From Rhodoferax saidenbachensis (GTDB taxonomy: Bacteria > Pseudomonadota > Gammaproteobacteria > Burkholderiales > Burkholderiaceae_C): DNA of 64,000 nucleotides. Positions 55,339 to 64,000 of the stretch are shown here, one piece after another. The notes under the pieces were generated by a model. That model saw only the letters and a program-made list of their open reading frames with translations. It had not been told where the DNA came from and searched no databases. Position 1 is the stretch's first letter. Every line of letters starts with the position of its first letter. The position numbers and the translations under genes are program-made. The stretch covers positions 3,906,001 to 3,970,000 of the forward strand of contig NZ_CP019239.1 in assembly GCF_001955715.1 (NCBI RefSeq), given 5' to 3'.

Positions 55339-56387
55339 GCGGCTTTGCGCAGCACAGGGCGTGCGGCGGTGGCACAACCAAACAGGTCCTTGGGGTCTTT
55401 CAGATCCGGCACCAGGTCAACCGTGCTACCGATGCCGAGCTTCTGCGCCAACTGGTGCACATAACGCAAGGCAGAGAGGTCTTCCAGCGCAAAACCAACC
55501 GAGTCAAACAGCGTGACTTGCTCTGCGTTGTCACGGCCCACTTGGGTACCCGCCAACACTTTCCACAAAGGATAGGTCTGGAAGTCCGCAGGCATTTGCT
55601 GCAGCTCGCCTTCCACGCGGGTCTGTGGCTCAAACTCCACGAACACCTTGGCACGGTCGAGGATGCTGGCCTGCAGTTCGGTCTTGCCGGGGCAGTCGCC
55701 GCCCACGGCGTTGAGGTGCATGCCGGGTTCGATCATGTCGGCGGTGAGGATGGTGGCGTTGGTCTTGTCGGCGGTGACCGTGGTCACGATGTCGGCGCTC
55801 TGTACGGCTTCGCGCGTGGAGGCGCAGCGCACGATTTTGAGCGCGCCGCTGTCGGTAAAGGGACGCAGGTTGGCGACCATCTTGTCGGTGGCTTGGCTGT
55901 CCACATCAAACACACGCAGCGTGGTGATGCCCAACTGGGTCATGAACGCAATGGCCTGGAACTCGCTTTGCGAGCCGTTGCCAATCAAGGCCATGGTCTT
56001 GCTGTTTGGGCGCGCCAGCGCCTTGGCCGCAATGGCCGATGTGGCGGCGGTGCGCAGTGCAGTGGTGATGGTCAACTCGCTGAGCAGTTCGGGGTAACCG
56101 GTGGCCACGTCGGCCAGCACACCAAAAGCCATCACGGTGGACAGGCCCTGCAGCGGGTTCTTGGGGTGGCCATTGACGTACTTGAACGCGTACAACGCGT
56201 CATCCGACACGGGCATCAGCTCGATCACGCCGTTGGTGCTGTGGTTGGCCGTGCGCGGAGATTTGTCAAAGTCTTCCCAGCGCAGAAAGTCTTCGCGAAG
56301 GGTATCGGCCATCTCGGCCATCATGCGGGCCGCGCCGTGTTGCAAAACCAGTTGCTGCATGTCCGCAACGTCGATGTAGCGTGTCAT
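55335..56387 (-). CDS. Ornithine cyclodeaminase
   Basis: The 350-residue protein belongs to the ornithine cyclodeaminase/mu-crystallin family: ELMPVSDDALYAFKYVNGHP, TALRTAATSAIAAKALARPN, NAD-binding MALIGNGSQSEFQAIAFM, and GMHLNAVGGDCPGKTEL. It converts ornithine to proline and ammonia with bound NAD. A CAGGAGA Shine-Dalgarno precedes the ATG. It is the first gene of a two-gene arginine-to-proline unit and follows an Lrp-type regulator gene after a 142-bp region with two palindromes. Confidence 0.93.
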   Translation of the reverse strand: MTRYIDVADMQQLVLQHGAARMMAEMADTLREDFLRWEDFDKSPRTANHSTNGVIELMPVSDDALYAFKYVNGHPKNPLQGLSTVMAFGVLADVATGYPELLSELTITTALRTAATSAIAAKALARPNSKTMALIGNGSQSEFQAIAFMTQLGITTLRVFDVDSQATDKMVANLRPFTDSGALKIVRCASTREAVQSADIVTTVTADKTNATILTADMIEPGMHLNAVGGDCPGKTELQASILDRAKVFVEFEPQTRVEGELQQMPADFQTYPLWKVLAGTQVGRDNAEQVTLFDSVGFALEDLSALRYVHQLAQKLGIGSTVDLVPDLKDPKDLFGCATAARPVLRKAA

Positions 56388-56464
56388 GACGCATCTCCTG
56401 AAGTATTCAGAAAATTGTAGGTTTGGGGGTACGACAGCAGCCGACGAAGCGGGTGCCGTAAAGG

Positions 56465-56510
56465 GCGCAAAACGCTGGCTTTGCGCGAGACAACTTCCGT
56501 TTCGGAAGTT
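56465..56510. promoter_or_regulatory. Two adjacent palindromes between the lrp-like and cyclodeaminase genes
   Basis: GCGCAAA and TTTGCGC (56465-56486) and, six bases on, AACTTCCG and CGGAAGTT around TTT (56492-56510) are perfect inverted repeats. They could be binding sites for the Lrp-type regulator controlling ocd and arginase, or hairpins ending the lrp transcript; there is no long T-run on the minus strand. Confidence 0.45.
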
Positions 56511-56529
56511 TTGTGCAAAAGGCCGCGGT

Positions 56530-57009
56530 TCAGGCCCGGTCGCGGACCATCAGCGGAAAGCCCGCGAATTCCTTGACCGTTTGCAGCTCGGTGCTGGTGA
56601 CCACCTTGTCGATGCCCAGGCCTACATCGTCAATCCAGGTGTTGGTGAGGTCGCGGTAGTGTGCCAGATCACGGCATGCCAAGCGCACCAGGTAGTCGTA
56701 GCGGCCGCTCACCAGGTAACAGGCAATCACCTCGGGACAGGCCACCATGGCCTGCTCAAAGCGTTGCACGGAGGCCTGGCGCTGGTCCTTGAGCGCGATC
56801 TCGGCGAACACCGAGACATGTTCGCCCAAAGCTGCGCGGTGCAGCATGGCGCGGTAGCCTTCGATCAGGCCATCTTCTTCGAGCCGGCGCACGCGGTTGA
56901 GCGTGGCGCGGGCCGACAAGTTGACCACCTCGGACAGCGCCTGCGCGCTCATGCGGCCATCGCGTTGCAGCAGCTCCAGCAGGGTTTGGTCCACACGGTC
57001 AAACTGCAC
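56530..57009 (-). CDS. Lrp/AsnC-family transcriptional regulator
   Basis: The 159-residue protein has an N-terminal helix-turn-helix (DQTLLELLQRDGRMSAQALS, LSARATLNRVRRLEEDGLI) and a C-terminal RAM ligand domain (FAEIALKDQRQASVQRFEQA, VSGRYDYLVRLACRDLAHYR). Such proteins sense amino acids and control their catabolism. Its place beside arginase and cyclodeaminase genes suggests arginine or ornithine as the signal. It starts with GTG four bases after lptE, so it may also be carried on the leuS-lptE transcript. The palindromes downstream of it are candidate sites. Confidence 0.9.
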   Translation of the reverse strand: MQFDRVDQTLLELLQRDGRMSAQALSEVVNLSARATLNRVRRLEEDGLIEGYRAMLHRAALGEHVSVFAEIALKDQRQASVQRFEQAMVACPEVIACYLVSGRYDYLVRLACRDLAHYRDLTNTWIDDVGLGIDKVVTSTELQTVKEFAGFPLMVRDRA

Positions 57010-57013
57010 GGGG

Positions 57014-57517
57014 CTACTGCTCCAGGCTTTTCACGGCAGCCAGGCGGCGCAACAACTGCTGCACGATGTCGGTCTGCATGTCGCGGTACAGCAAGCTTTC
57101 TTCGGCCTCTTTGGCCAGCACTGCAGATTCGTTGAAGCTGATGTCACGCTGTTGCACGATTTCAGTGGGGGCGATCAACTCGCGCCCCAGGGGGGTACGC
57201 AGGCGAAAGCGCACCCGTGTGCGCAACTGGAACTCGCGCACCTGGCCCGAGGCGTTCACACCCACCACGGTCTTCTCGCGCAGCTCCTGCAGGATGTCCA
57301 GAATCACATCGGGCGCGGGTTGCCCTGCTGCTGCAGGCGCCACAGGGCGCACCATGCCACCCAGGTAACGTGCCATATCGGTGGCCACACCACCACCGTT
57401 CTCCGGCGTGACAGCAATGGTCTGGAATACAAACGTTTGTTTGCTGCGCAACTGGAAGCCGCAGCCCGGCAGCAGGCTGGCAACCAGGACTAGTGTGAGC
57501 AGACTGCGGCGCTGCAT
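57014..57517 (-). CDS. lptE: LPS-assembly lipoprotein LptE
   Basis: The 167-residue protein has a lipoprotein signal with lipobox LLPGCGFQLR, followed by the LptE-type sequence FVFQTIAVTPENGGGVATDM and TRVRFRLRTPLGRELIAP. LptE plugs the LptD barrel in the outer membrane for lipopolysaccharide insertion. It follows leuS by one base, the usual arrangement, and precedes the Lrp-type regulator gene by four bases. Confidence 0.92.
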   Translation of the reverse strand: MQRRSLLTLVLVASLLPGCGFQLRSKQTFVFQTIAVTPENGGGVATDMARYLGGMVRPVAPAAAGQPAPDVILDILQELREKTVVGVNASGQVREFQLRTRVRFRLRTPLGRELIAPTEIVQQRDISFNESAVLAKEAEESLLYRDMQTDIVQQLLRRLAAVKSLEQ

Positions 57518-57518
57518 G

Positions 57519-60269
57519 TCAGATCACCACGTTGACCAGACGGCCGGGGACCACGACGACCTTCTTGGCCGGTGCACCTGCCGCAAATTGCACAAAGGTG
57601 TCGCAGGCCAGGGCCAGCTTCTCAATAGCCGCCTTGTCCGCGCCCGACGGCACCAGCACCGAGCCACGCAGCTTGCCGTTGATCTGCAGCACCAGTTCGA
57701 TCTCGTCCTGCTGCAAAGCGGAATCATCCACCTGTGGCCAGGGCGCGTCGAGAATATCGCCCAACGCGCCCGCATAGCCCAGCTCGGCCCAGAGGGCGTG
57801 CGCAAGGTGCGGCGTAGCCGGGTACAGGCAGCGCAACAGGATGCCGAAGCCTTCGATCACCGCAACCTGACCGTCTGCCGAGTCCAGCGCCTTGAAGTCT
57901 TCCAGCGCGTTGATCATCTTCATGGCGCCAGAGACCACGGTGTTGTACTGCATGCGCTGGTAGTCGTAATCCACCTGCTTGAGCACGGTGTGCATTTCCA
58001 GACGCAGGGCCTTGGCTTCCTTGCTGAATTCAACATCTTTCAGTCCTGTAGCCCCCGCAGTGCTTGCGCGAGCAGCTCCTGAATCCATAGCAGATAACTT
58101 GTAGCCGAAGTTCCACACGCGGCGCAGGAAACGGTAGCTACCTTCCACTGCGGCGTCGTTCCACTCCAGCGTGGCCTCGGGCGGTGCGGTGAACATGGTG
58201 TAAAGGCGCGCAGTGTCGGCGCCGTACTTGGCGATCAGCGCCTGCGGGTCGACACCGTTGTTCTTGGACTTGGACATGGTGCCCACGCCCTCGTAGTCAA
58301 TGGGTGTGCCCACGAGCAAATCGCCCACCGCATTGATGAGCTTGGCGCCAACGATCTTGCCGGCCGCGTCAAACACATGTTCCACGTCGTGCGGCCAAAA
58401 GTACTCCTTGCCACCCTTGTCGGTGCGGCGCGAGTAGATGTGGTTCAGCACCATGCCCTGCGTGAGCAATTTGGTGAAAGGTTCGTCCACCTTCACAAGC
58501 CCCAGGTCGCGCATGACCTTGGTCCAGAAACGTGCGTACAGCAAGTGCAGGATGGCGTGTTCGATACCGCCGATGTACTGGTCCATGCCACTGCCACCGG
58601 TGGCCAGGTTCTGATCGCGCATCCAGTAGTCGGTGCCACCCGCCACCATCGCATCGGTGTTGTGCGGGTCGCAGTAGCGCATGAAGTACCAGGACGAATC
58701 CACAAAGGTGTCCATGGTGTCGGTTTCGCGCCGTGCCGCCTTGCCGCAAATAGGGCAGACCACACCGGCGTGGAAACCTTCGTGTTTGTGCAGCGGGTTG
58801 CCGGAGCCATCGGGAATGCAATCCATCGGCAGCACTACCGGCAGGTCTTTTTCCGGCACCGGCACCGCGCCGTGTTCATCACAATGGATGATGGGAATCG
58901 GCGTGCCCCAGTAACGCTGGCGGCTCACGCCCCAGTCGCGCAGGCGCCAGGTGGTTTTCTTCTCGCCCAGCCCCAGGGCGGCCAATGCCTTGGCCACCGC
59001 GTTGACCGCTTCCTTGTACGACAGGCCGCTGAACACATCAGAGTTGACGGTCACACCGCGTTGCTTGTCGCCATACCAGTCCTGCCACTGCGCGTGGTCG
59101 TAGGTCAAGCCGTCTACATGCACCACATCGTGGATAGGCAGGTTGTATTTCTTGGCAAACGCGAAGTCGCGCTCGTCGTGTGCAGGCACGCCCATCACGG
59201 CGCCATCGCCGTAACCCATGAGCACATAGTTGCCAACCCAGACGTCGATGGCGCGGCCGGTCAGCGGATGTGTGACCTGCAGGCCCGTGGGCATGCCCAG
59301 TTTTTCCTTGACGGCCAGTTCGGCCTCGGTGGTACCACCGGCCTTGCACTCCTCAATGAAGGCGGCCAGCTTGGCATTGGACTGGGCAGCGTGCACCGCC
59401 AACGGATGCTCCGGCGCCACAGCACAGAAGGTCACGCCCATGATGGTGTCGGCACGTGTGGTGAACACGTACATGCGGCCCGACGCGCCTGCGGGTGCGT
59501 CTACCGATGACCCGATCAACGCACCGGTATCGTCCTTGATGTCGTGGGTAAACGCAAAACGCACGCCTTCGCTCTTGCCAATCCAGTTTTCCTGCATCAG
59601 CTTCACGCGCTCGGGCCAACCTGGCAGGCCGTCTTGCACCTGGCCCAACAGCTCTTGCGCGTAGTCGGTGATCTTCAGGTAGTAGCCGGGGATCTCGCGC
59701 TTCTCTACCGTGGCACCGGTGCGCCAGCCCTTGCCGTCGATGACCTGCTCGTTGGCCAGCACGGTCTGGTCCACCGGGTCCCAGTTGACGATCTGGGTCT
59801 TGCGGTAGGCAATGCCCTTTTCCAGCATTTTGAGGAACAGCCACTGGTTCCACTTGTAATACTGCGGGTCACACGTTGCCACTTCACGTGACCAGTCAAT
59901 CGCCAGGCCCATGGCCTGCATCTGGCTCTTCATGTAGGCGATGTTTTCGTAGGTCCACTTGGCAGGTGGCACGCCGTTTTTCAGTGCCGCATTTTCAGCC
60001 GGCAGGCCAAACGCATCCCAGCCCATGGGCATCAACACGTTGTAGCCGTTCATGCGCAGGTAACGCGTGAGCATGTCGTTGATCGTGTAGTTGCGCACAT
60101 GGCCCATGTGGAGTTTGCCGCTGGGGTAAGGCAGCATGGAGCAGGCGTAGAACTTCTTCTTGGACGCGTCTTCGATCACACGGTAGGCATCGCGGCCATT
60201 CCACAAAGGCTGCGCCCAATGCGCATGGGCGGCTTTTTCAACGTCGAGGTGCTGGTATTTGTCTTGCAT
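57519..60269 (-). CDS. leuS: Leucyl-tRNA synthetase with one element-derived segment
   Basis: The 916-residue protein has the class I motifs in [20 protein letters not shown] (HIGH-type) and [14 protein letters not shown] (KMSKS-type), the editing domain with [19 protein letters not shown], and the anticodon-binding helices after about residue 730. It charges tRNA-Leu. In the helical region, the segment [18 protein letters not shown] is encoded by a copy of the interspersed element; against E. coli LeuS, as I recall it, there are about nine extra residues there. The frame is intact. It lies in the conserved exbD, leuS, lptE order and is the longest gene of the block. Confidence 0.96.
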   Translation of the reverse strand: MQDKYQHLDVEKAAHAHWAQPLWNGRDAYRVIEDASKKKFYACSMLPYPSGKLHMGHVRNYTINDMLTRYLRMNGYNVLMPMGWDAFGLPAENAALKNGVPPAKWTYENIAYMKSQMQAMGLAIDWSREVATCDPQYYKWNQWLFLKMLEKGIAYRKTQIVNWDPVDQTVLANEQVIDGKGWRTGATVEKREIPGYYLKITDYAQELLGQVQDGLPGWPERVKLMQENWIGKSEGVRFAFTHDIKDDTGALIGSSVDAPAGASGRMYVFTTRADTIMGVTFCAVAPEHPLAVHAAQSNAKLAAFIEECKAGGTTEAELAVKEKLGMPTGLQVTHPLTGRAIDVWVGNYVLMGYGDGAVMGVPAHDERDFAFAKKYNLPIHDVVHVDGLTYDHAQWQDWYGDKQRGVTVNSDVFSGLSYKEAVNAVAKALAALGLGEKKTTWRLRDWGVSRQRYWGTPIPIIHCDEHGAVPVPEKDLPVVLPMDCIPDGSGNPLHKHEGFHAGVVCPICGKAARRETDTMDTFVDSSWYFMRYCDPHNTDAMVAGGTDYWMRDQNLATGGSGMDQYIGGIEHAILHLLYARFWTKVMRDLGLVKVDEPFTKLLTQGMVLNHIYSRRTDKGGKEYFWPHDVEHVFDAAGKIVGAKLINAVGDLLVGTPIDYEGVGTMSKSKNNGVDPQALIAKYGADTARLYTMFTAPPEATLEWNDAAVEGSYRFLRRVWNFGYKLSAMDSGAARASTAGATGLKDVEFSKEAKALRLEMHTVLKQVDYDYQRMQYNTVVSGAMKMINALEDFKALDSADGQVAVIEGFGILLRCLYPATPHLAHALWAELGYAGALGDILDAPWPQVDDSALQQDEIELVLQINGKLRGSVLVPSGADKAAIEKLALACDTFVQFAAGAPAKKVVVVPGRLVNVVI
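58039..58091 (-). repeat. Short interspersed element, copy 6, in frame inside leuS
   Basis: On the minus strand: GCTATGGATTCAGGAGCTG, CTCGCGCA, then GCGGGGGCTACAGGAC. It has the same orientation as leuS and encodes [17 protein letters not shown]. Confidence 0.78.
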
Positions 60270-60338
60270 GGGGAACGGGGCAGCGCAGGGGCCGCCAGAA
60301 GAAAGGCTTGTTGTTGCCGATTTTAGGCGCTGTACGGC

Positions 60339-60776
60339 TCAGTTCGGCGCAGGCGCAAGCGGTGTTGGTGTTTCGGTCACAAAGCCGATGCGGTTGAGAC
60401 CGGCCTTCTGGACTACGCCCATCACCTCGGCCACCCGTCCATAGGGCACCGTGGTGTCGGCGCGCAGTTGGACTTCGGTATCGGGGTTTTGCTGCGCGGA
60501 TTGCTTCAGGCGGGCTTCCAGTGCATCGCCCACCAGCGGCTTGTCATCCACAAACACCTGGCCCGACTTGTCCACCGTCAGGCTGACGAACTTGGGCGCA
60601 TCCATGTTGCTGGCGCCTTCTGCCTTGGGCAGATCGACCTTGAGCGCGCTGACCATCAGGGGTGCCGTGATGATGAAGATGACGACCAGCACCAACATCA
60701 CGTCCACCAGCGGCGTCATGTTGATCTCGCTCATGGGCTGTGGGCCCTGGGTGCGTTCAAGACGGCCGAAAGTCAT
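60339..60776 (-). CDS. exbD: ExbD/TolR-family biopolymer transport protein
   Basis: The 145-residue protein has one N-terminal membrane helix with the essential Asp (NMTPLVDVMLVLVVIFIITA) and a periplasmic domain with LPKAEGASN and PDTEVQLRADTTVPYGRVAE, typical of ExbD/TolR. With ExbB it uses the proton gradient to energise TonB or Tol. The start is the ATG at 60776; an open frame continues upstream into a GC-rich repeat, which also supplies the G-rich ribosome binding region. The 154 bp between exbB and exbD are almost wholly repeat. Confidence 0.9.
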   Translation of the reverse strand: MTFGRLERTQGPQPMSEINMTPLVDVMLVLVVIFIITAPLMVSALKVDLPKAEGASNMDAPKFVSLTVDKSGQVFVDDKPLVGDALEARLKQSAQQNPDTEVQLRADTTVPYGRVAEVMGVVQKAGLNRIGFVTETPTPLAPAPN

Positions 60777-60777
60777 G

Positions 60778-60928
60778 TGGCCCCCACGCTCCACCCACGC
60801 ACGGCCTGCAGGCCGTGCTGGGCGTATTGCCACAACGTGAGCGCATCTGCGACAGCAGATGCGTGAGCGGGTCGCTGCCCCCCGAGGGGGCTAACTCGCC
60901 TTGGGGCGGCCCGGCGGCGAGTTGCTGC
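60778..60928 (-). repeat. GC-rich repeat, copy B, between exbB and exbD
   Basis: In the minus direction it reads like copy A: CGCCCCAAGGCGAGTT, CCCCCTCGGGGGGCAGCGAC and, at the far end, GGAGCGTGGGGGCC. Between these parts stand two nested palindromes, CACGGCCTGCAGGCCGTG (60800-60817) and the arms CGCATCTGC and GCAGATGCG (60842-60863). Confidence 0.75.
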
Positions 60929-60930
60929 GT

Positions 60931-61578
60931 TCATGGCTTGGTCTGGCTCAACAGGAGTTCACGCAAATCCAGCGCAAACCCCTCCAGATCGGCTTCAATC
61001 CGGCCAATGAAACGGCCCAGGATGTTGTAGCCCAGCACCGCGGGTATGGCCACTGCCAGTCCGGCGGCCGTCATGATCAAGGCCTCACCCACAGGGCCGG
61101 ACACCTGATCAATGCTGATCTGGCCAGTACCGGCAATGCCGATCAGCGCATGGTAGATGCCCCATACCGTGCCCAGTAAACCGACAAAAGGCGCGGTGGA
61201 GCCCACCGTGGCCAGCAAGACCTGGCCGGACTGCAGCTTGCGCAATACGCCGTGCAGGGCATCCCGCAATACGCGGGTCAGCTGTTGGGATCGGTCGCCC
61301 GCAGCGCCCAGTGTTCCGGTCTGCTGCACCTGGGTGGCTTGCACCAGGGGCAGCACCAGCGCTTCGCGGTCAAACGCCGGCAAGGTGCGCAAGGCGTCGT
61401 CCATCGCAGGCGCCTGCCAGAAGGCGGCTGTGCTGCGGGCGACATCCGTATGGGCACGCTGTAGCAACCACGACTTCCACAGGATCACGACCCAGCTGCA
61501 CACCGACATGCACAGCAACACCACCGCCACCGCGCTGCTCACGGCATCACCCTTGAACAGCAGGCCCATCACAGTCAT
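60931..61578 (-). CDS. exbB: ExbB/TolQ/MotA-family proton channel protein
   Basis: The 215-residue protein has three membrane helices: [40 protein letters not shown] and [20 protein letters not shown]. The last two carry the conserved Thr and small residues of the ExbB proton path. With ExbD it energises TonB-dependent uptake or the Tol system. Its ATG overlaps the dapB stop by four bases, and exbD follows after the repeat copy B. Confidence 0.92.
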   Translation of the reverse strand: MTVMGLLFKGDAVSSAVAVVLLCMSVCSWVVILWKSWLLQRAHTDVARSTAAFWQAPAMDDALRTLPAFDREALVLPLVQATQVQQTGTLGAAGDRSQQLTRVLRDALHGVLRKLQSGQVLLATVGSTAPFVGLLGTVWGIYHALIGIAGTGQISIDQVSGPVGEALIMTAAGLAVAIPAVLGYNILGRFIGRIEADLEGFALDLRELLLSQTKP

Positions 61579-62378
61579 TTCAGGCCGAGCACGTCAAACA
61601 TGTCGAACAAGCCGGACTTTTGCGTCGCCAGAAAACGCACGGCGCGCAGGCTGCCCTGGGCGTAGGTGGCCCGGCTGGAGGACTTGTGGGAAATCTCGAT
61701 GCGTTCACCGGTGCCGGCAAACAGCACCGTGTGGTCACCCACGATGTCCCCCCCGCGGATAGTGGCAAAACCAATGGAAGACGGATCGCGCTCACCGGTC
61801 ACACCTTCACGGGCGTACACCGCGCAGTCCTTCAAATCGCGGCCCAGCGCCCCGGCAATCACCTCGCCCATCTTGAGTGCCGTGCCCGAAGGCGCATCGA
61901 CCTTATGGCGGTGGTGTGCCTCGACGATTTCAATGTCGTAACCCGTGGCCAGCGCCTTGGCAGCCATTTCGAGCAGCTTGAGCGTGACGTTCACGCCCAC
62001 ACTCATGTTGGGCGCCATCATGATCGGAATGTCGCGCGCGATGGCAGCGATTTCTGCCTTTTGCGCCTCGGCAAAACCGGTGGTGCCAATGACCGCGGCT
62101 ACACCCAGTTCGCGGCACACGTACAAGTGTGCCAAGGTGCCCTCGGGCCGTGTAAAGTCAATCACCACCTGGCTGGACTGCAGGCCTTCGCGGATATCGG
62201 AAGTGATCAGCACCCCCGTGGGGTGGCCCGCAAATGCACCGGCGTCTGTGCCCACGGCCGGGCTGGCGGCAACGTCCAGCGCCCCCGTAAGCACACAATC
62301 GCCGGCCGCCTGAACGGCCTCAATCAACATATGGCCCATGCGGCCGGAAGCGCCAGCAATGGCAATTTTGTGGGTCAT
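61575..62378 (-). CDS. dapB: 4-hydroxy-tetrahydrodipicolinate reductase
   Basis: The 267-residue protein has the DapB motifs: N-terminal [18 protein letters not shown] for NAD(P)[36 protein letters not shown] and the substrate-site [20 protein letters not shown]. It works in lysine and diaminopimelate synthesis. It lies 32 bp after bamE and is coupled to exbB by a four-base overlap, an arrangement common to this bacterial family. Confidence 0.96.
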   Translation of the reverse strand: MTHKIAIAGASGRMGHMLIEAVQAAGDCVLTGALDVAASPAVGTDAGAFAGHPTGVLITSDIREGLQSSQVVIDFTRPEGTLAHLYVCRELGVAAVIGTTGFAEAQKAEIAAIARDIPIMMAPNMSVGVNVTLKLLEMAAKALATGYDIEIVEAHHRHKVDAPSGTALKMGEVIAGALGRDLKDCAVYAREGVTGERDPSSIGFATIRGGDIVGDHTVLFAGTGERIEISHKSSSRATYAQGSLRAVRFLATQKSGLFDMFDVLGLK

Positions 62379-62410
62379 GTTCCCTGTCCTGTACGCAGTC
62401 GTGGGGAGCC

Positions 62411-62950
62411 CTAACGGGTAGCGGGCTCGAGGGGCGGGTAATTGGCGGGGGTCGCTGGCACCACGGGTGCCGGAGTCGGCTGTGTGGCTGCCGGGAATTT
62501 TTCCAGGCTACCGGCTGGCGCTTGCAGCGCAGGCAAAGGGCCGGGATTGGCCTGGGACTTCAGGGTTGCCGCGAATTCGGATTCGCTGGGCAGCTCATCT
62601 GCCTCGATGCGTTCCAGCACATCGTCCTTGAAGAACACAGTCACTTTGCGCGACTGGGGCTCCGCCCCCTGGCGGCGCAGAGTAAACACATAGTCCCAAC
62701 GCTCAGCGTGGAACACGCTGGTGAGCAGCGGGGTGCCCAATACGTCGCGCACCGTCATCCGCGGCATGCCGGGCTTGAGAACGGCCAGTTGTTCACGCGT
62801 CACCACGTTGCCCTGCACGACATCAATTTTGTAGGGCGAGACAGTGGTCATCAACTGGCTGGTCGGTGGCAGGCTTTTGCACGCCGCCAGACCCAGACAG
62901 GCAAGCCCCAACAAGAGGAAGATGCGGCGCTGGCGAGGGAGTTCAGACAT
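62411..62950 (-). CDS. bamE: Outer membrane assembly lipoprotein BamE
   Basis: The 179-residue protein has a lipoprotein signal ([17 protein letters not shown]) and the BamE core, with [40 protein letters not shown] and [13 protein letters not shown]. It belongs to the complex that inserts outer-membrane proteins. The C-terminal 60 residues are Pro- and Ala-rich, longer than in E. coli BamE. The start at 62950 begins the signal peptide; the longer open frame upstream runs antisense through fur. The gene is divergent from fur. Confidence 0.92.
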   Translation of the reverse strand: MSELPRQRRIFLLLGLACLGLAACKSLPPTSQLMTTVSPYKIDVVQGNVVTREQLAVLKPGMPRMTVRDVLGTPLLTSVFHAERWDYVFTLRRQGAEPQSRKVTVFFKDDVLERIEADELPSESEFAATLKSQANPGPLPALQAPAGSLEKFPAATQPTPAPVVPATPANYPPLEPATR

Positions 62951-62978
62951 GGAGGTGTAGGGGCGATATGATCGCGTC

Positions 62979-62984
62979 ATTGTA
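62979..62984 (-). promoter_or_regulatory. Possible bamE -10 box (TACAAT)
   Basis: TACAAT on the minus strand stands 29 bases before the bamE start in the 84-bp divergent region with fur. No convincing -35 hexamer lies at 16-18 bases. Confidence 0.3.
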
Positions 62985-63034
62985 GCGGTTGACGCTCTGC
63001 CAACCGCCCTAGCCCCTGCGCCGGAACACCGCCC

Positions 63035-63463
63035 ATGACCAACATTGACGAACTGAAAAGTACCGGACTCAAAGCCACTGGCCCCCGGCTCAAAATTCTG
63101 GAAGTATTCCAGCGCGGCACCCAGCGCCATATGACGGCGGAAGACGTGTTTCGCGTGCTGTTGCAGGAACATGCCGATGTGGGCCTGGCCACGGTTTACC
63201 GGGTGCTGACCCAGTTTGAGCAGGCCAGCATCCTGAGTCGCAGCCATTTTGAATCGGGCAAGGCGGTCTACGAACTCAACGAAGGACAACACCACGACCA
63301 CTTGGTGTGCCTGGACTGCGGCAAGGTGGAAGAGTTTTACGACGCGGAAATCGAGAAACGCCAGCACGCAGTGGCCAAGGCCAAAGGTTTCTCCATCGCT
63401 GACCACGCGCTGAGTCTTTACGCGACCTGCACCAAAGACAAGTGCCCTAACAAAACGAAATAA
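63035..63463 (+). CDS. fur: Ferric uptake regulator Fur
   Basis: The 142-residue protein has the Fur layout: winged helix with [20 protein letters not shown] and [20 protein letters not shown], then the metal domain [20 protein letters not shown] with the Cys pair and [15 protein letters not shown] with the second pair. It represses iron uptake genes when iron-loaded. The gene is divergent from bamE, as in many betaproteobacteria, and its stop is followed within three bases by a GC-rich repeat. Confidence 0.97.
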   Translation: MTNIDELKSTGLKATGPRLKILEVFQRGTQRHMTAEDVFRVLLQEHADVGLATVYRVLTQFEQASILSRSHFESGKAVYELNEGQHHDHLVCLDCGKVEEFYDAEIEKRQHAVAKAKGFSIADHALSLYATCTKDKCPNKTK

Positions 63464-63465
63464 GA

Positions 63466-63570
63466 GCCCCCACGCTCCGCCGCTGCGCGGGTCTCTGCCC
63501 TAATTTCCCTGTCGGGGCTGACCGCCAAGCGGCTCAGACGCCTTGGGGCGGCCCAGCGGCAAATTGCCTT
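63466..63570 (-). repeat. GC-rich repeat, copy C, after fur
   Basis: It has the ends of copies A and B (GCCCCCACGCTCCGCCGCTG at the left and CGCCTTGGGGCGGCCCAGCG at the right, plus strand), but the middle has a different sequence. It fills most of the 148 bp between fur and the hprK end. Confidence 0.65.
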
Positions 63571-63589
63571 CTCTCCGATGGAAGAGTAG

Positions 63590-63612
63590 GCGCCTTTTTC
63601 GTGAAAAGGCGC
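63590..63612. terminator. Hairpin between fur and hprK
   Basis: GCGCCTTTT (63590-63598) and AAAAGGCGC (63604-63612) pair perfectly around TCGTG. The A/T part of the stem could give a U-tract in either direction, so it may end both fur and hprK transcripts. The hprK stop codon overlaps its edge. Confidence 0.6.
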
Positions 63613-64000
63613 TACCCGCCTTTTTCCATCGCCTTGCGATGCCGCTCGACAAATTCCTGGTACGTGTCGATGCCACGCAGTTGCAGGATGGTGTTACGCA
63701 CGGCAGCCTCCACCAGCACCGCAATATTGCGCCCCGCCACCACCTGGATCACCACCTTGCGCACGGGCACGCCCAGTACGTCCTGGGTCAGCGGCTCGTA
63801 GGGGATGCGCTCGTACTCACGCTCCAGAGTCTCGCGGCGCACCAGGTGCACGATCAGCTTGAGGCGCATCTTGCGGCGCACTGCGGTCTCACCAAAGATG
63901 CCGCGGATATCGAGCAGGCCGATGCCGCGCACTTCCAGCAGGTTTTGCAGCAACTCCGGGCAGCGTCCTTCAATCGTGGTCTGGTTGATGCGAAACAGGT
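63612..64000 (-). CDS. hprK: HPr kinase/phosphorylase, C-terminal part (start outside window)
   Basis: The minus-strand frame is open from the window edge to the TAG at 63614-63612. The visible residues [20 protein letters not shown] and [20 protein letters not shown] are the signature of HprK after the Walker region, and the end [19 protein letters not shown] is also typical. The enzyme phosphorylates Ser46 of HPr and reverses it; in betaproteobacteria it usually stands with ptsN and rapZ and acts in regulation rather than sugar uptake. The ATP-binding loop lies outside the window. Confidence 0.93.
   Translation of the reverse strand, partial: LFRINQTTIEGRCPELLQNLLEVRGIGLLDIRGIFGETAVRRKMRLKLIVHLVRRETLEREYERIPYEPLTQDVLGVPVRKVVIQVVAGRNIAVLVEAAVRNTILQLRGIDTYQEFVERHRKAMEKGG

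Noticed and set aside
1..64000. CRISPR arrays, tRNA or rRNA genes, prophage, insertion sequences or toxin-antitoxin loci
   Set aside because: I looked for regular short repeats, cloverleaf-type sequences, transposases and phage proteins and saw none; the repeats present are dispersed and not spacer-separated.

Overview
The window is a chromosomal stretch of a betaproteobacterium, most likely a member of the Comamonadaceae (Rhodoferax or Polaromonas-like). The reasons are the high GC content, the gene order fur | bamE-dapB-exbB-exbD-leuS-lptE ... holA ... proA, the family-typical proteins, and two dispersed repeat families that I recall as common in that family. Genus and species cannot be fixed from the sequence alone. 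No rRNA, tRNA, CRISPR array, transposase or phage gene was found. Gene density is very high, and no gene-free stretch exceeds about 205 bp.

Region 1 (1-14.3 kb) is a glycan and methylation locus: an FkbH-like protein (cut by the window edge), a polytopic membrane protein, a glycosyltransferase-methyltransferase fusion, a 1735-residue protein joining TPRs and three glycosyltransferase-like modules, and four separate methyltransferases. A fifth methyltransferase is a decayed pseudogene. The plus-strand genes overlap by a few bases and look translationally coupled. Region 2 (14.4-18.0 kb) is a three-gene unit resembling the decaprenylphosphoryl-arabinose pathway: UbiA with a HAD domain, a DprE1-like oxidase and a DprE2-like reductase.

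Region 3 (18-34.5 kb) is mixed. It holds a FecR/outer-membrane barrel pair, an M19 dipeptidase, a serine hydrolase, AMP nucleosidase, a FliA-type sigma factor, purT, a NodIJ-type ABC exporter, an FMN split-barrel pair, a hemerythrin-like protein with a small membrane protein, a periplasmic binding-like protein preceded by a striking 11-bp periodic operator, and a GMC oxidoreductase. Region 4 (34.6-44.7 kb) is rich in stress functions: ohrR-ohr with a clear operator and promoter, a DUF2855 protein, a phosphoesterase/kinase-Usp pair, an SrkA-like kinase, a PAP2/GT39 pair, a tautomerase and a glutamine amidotransferase.

Region 5 (44.7-50.3 kb, minus strand) holds gshA and gshB with kup and benE between them. 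Region 6 (50.3-64 kb, almost all minus strand) is the conserved housekeeping block listed above, interrupted by an AT-rich ankyrin gene and by a cassette for turning arginine into proline (arginase, ornithine cyclodeaminase, Lrp-type regulator). Fur and the end of hprK close the window.

The most notable observation is a short interspersed element of about 50-55 bp, present six times between 28.0 and 58.1 kb. Every copy overlaps coding sequence without breaking it: it lies inside proA (twice), leuS and the srkA-like gene, it contains the start codon of an ABC permease, and it contains the stop codon of a PAP2 phosphatase. A second, GC-rich repeat is also inserted in frame in the srkA-like gene and separates exbB from exbD.
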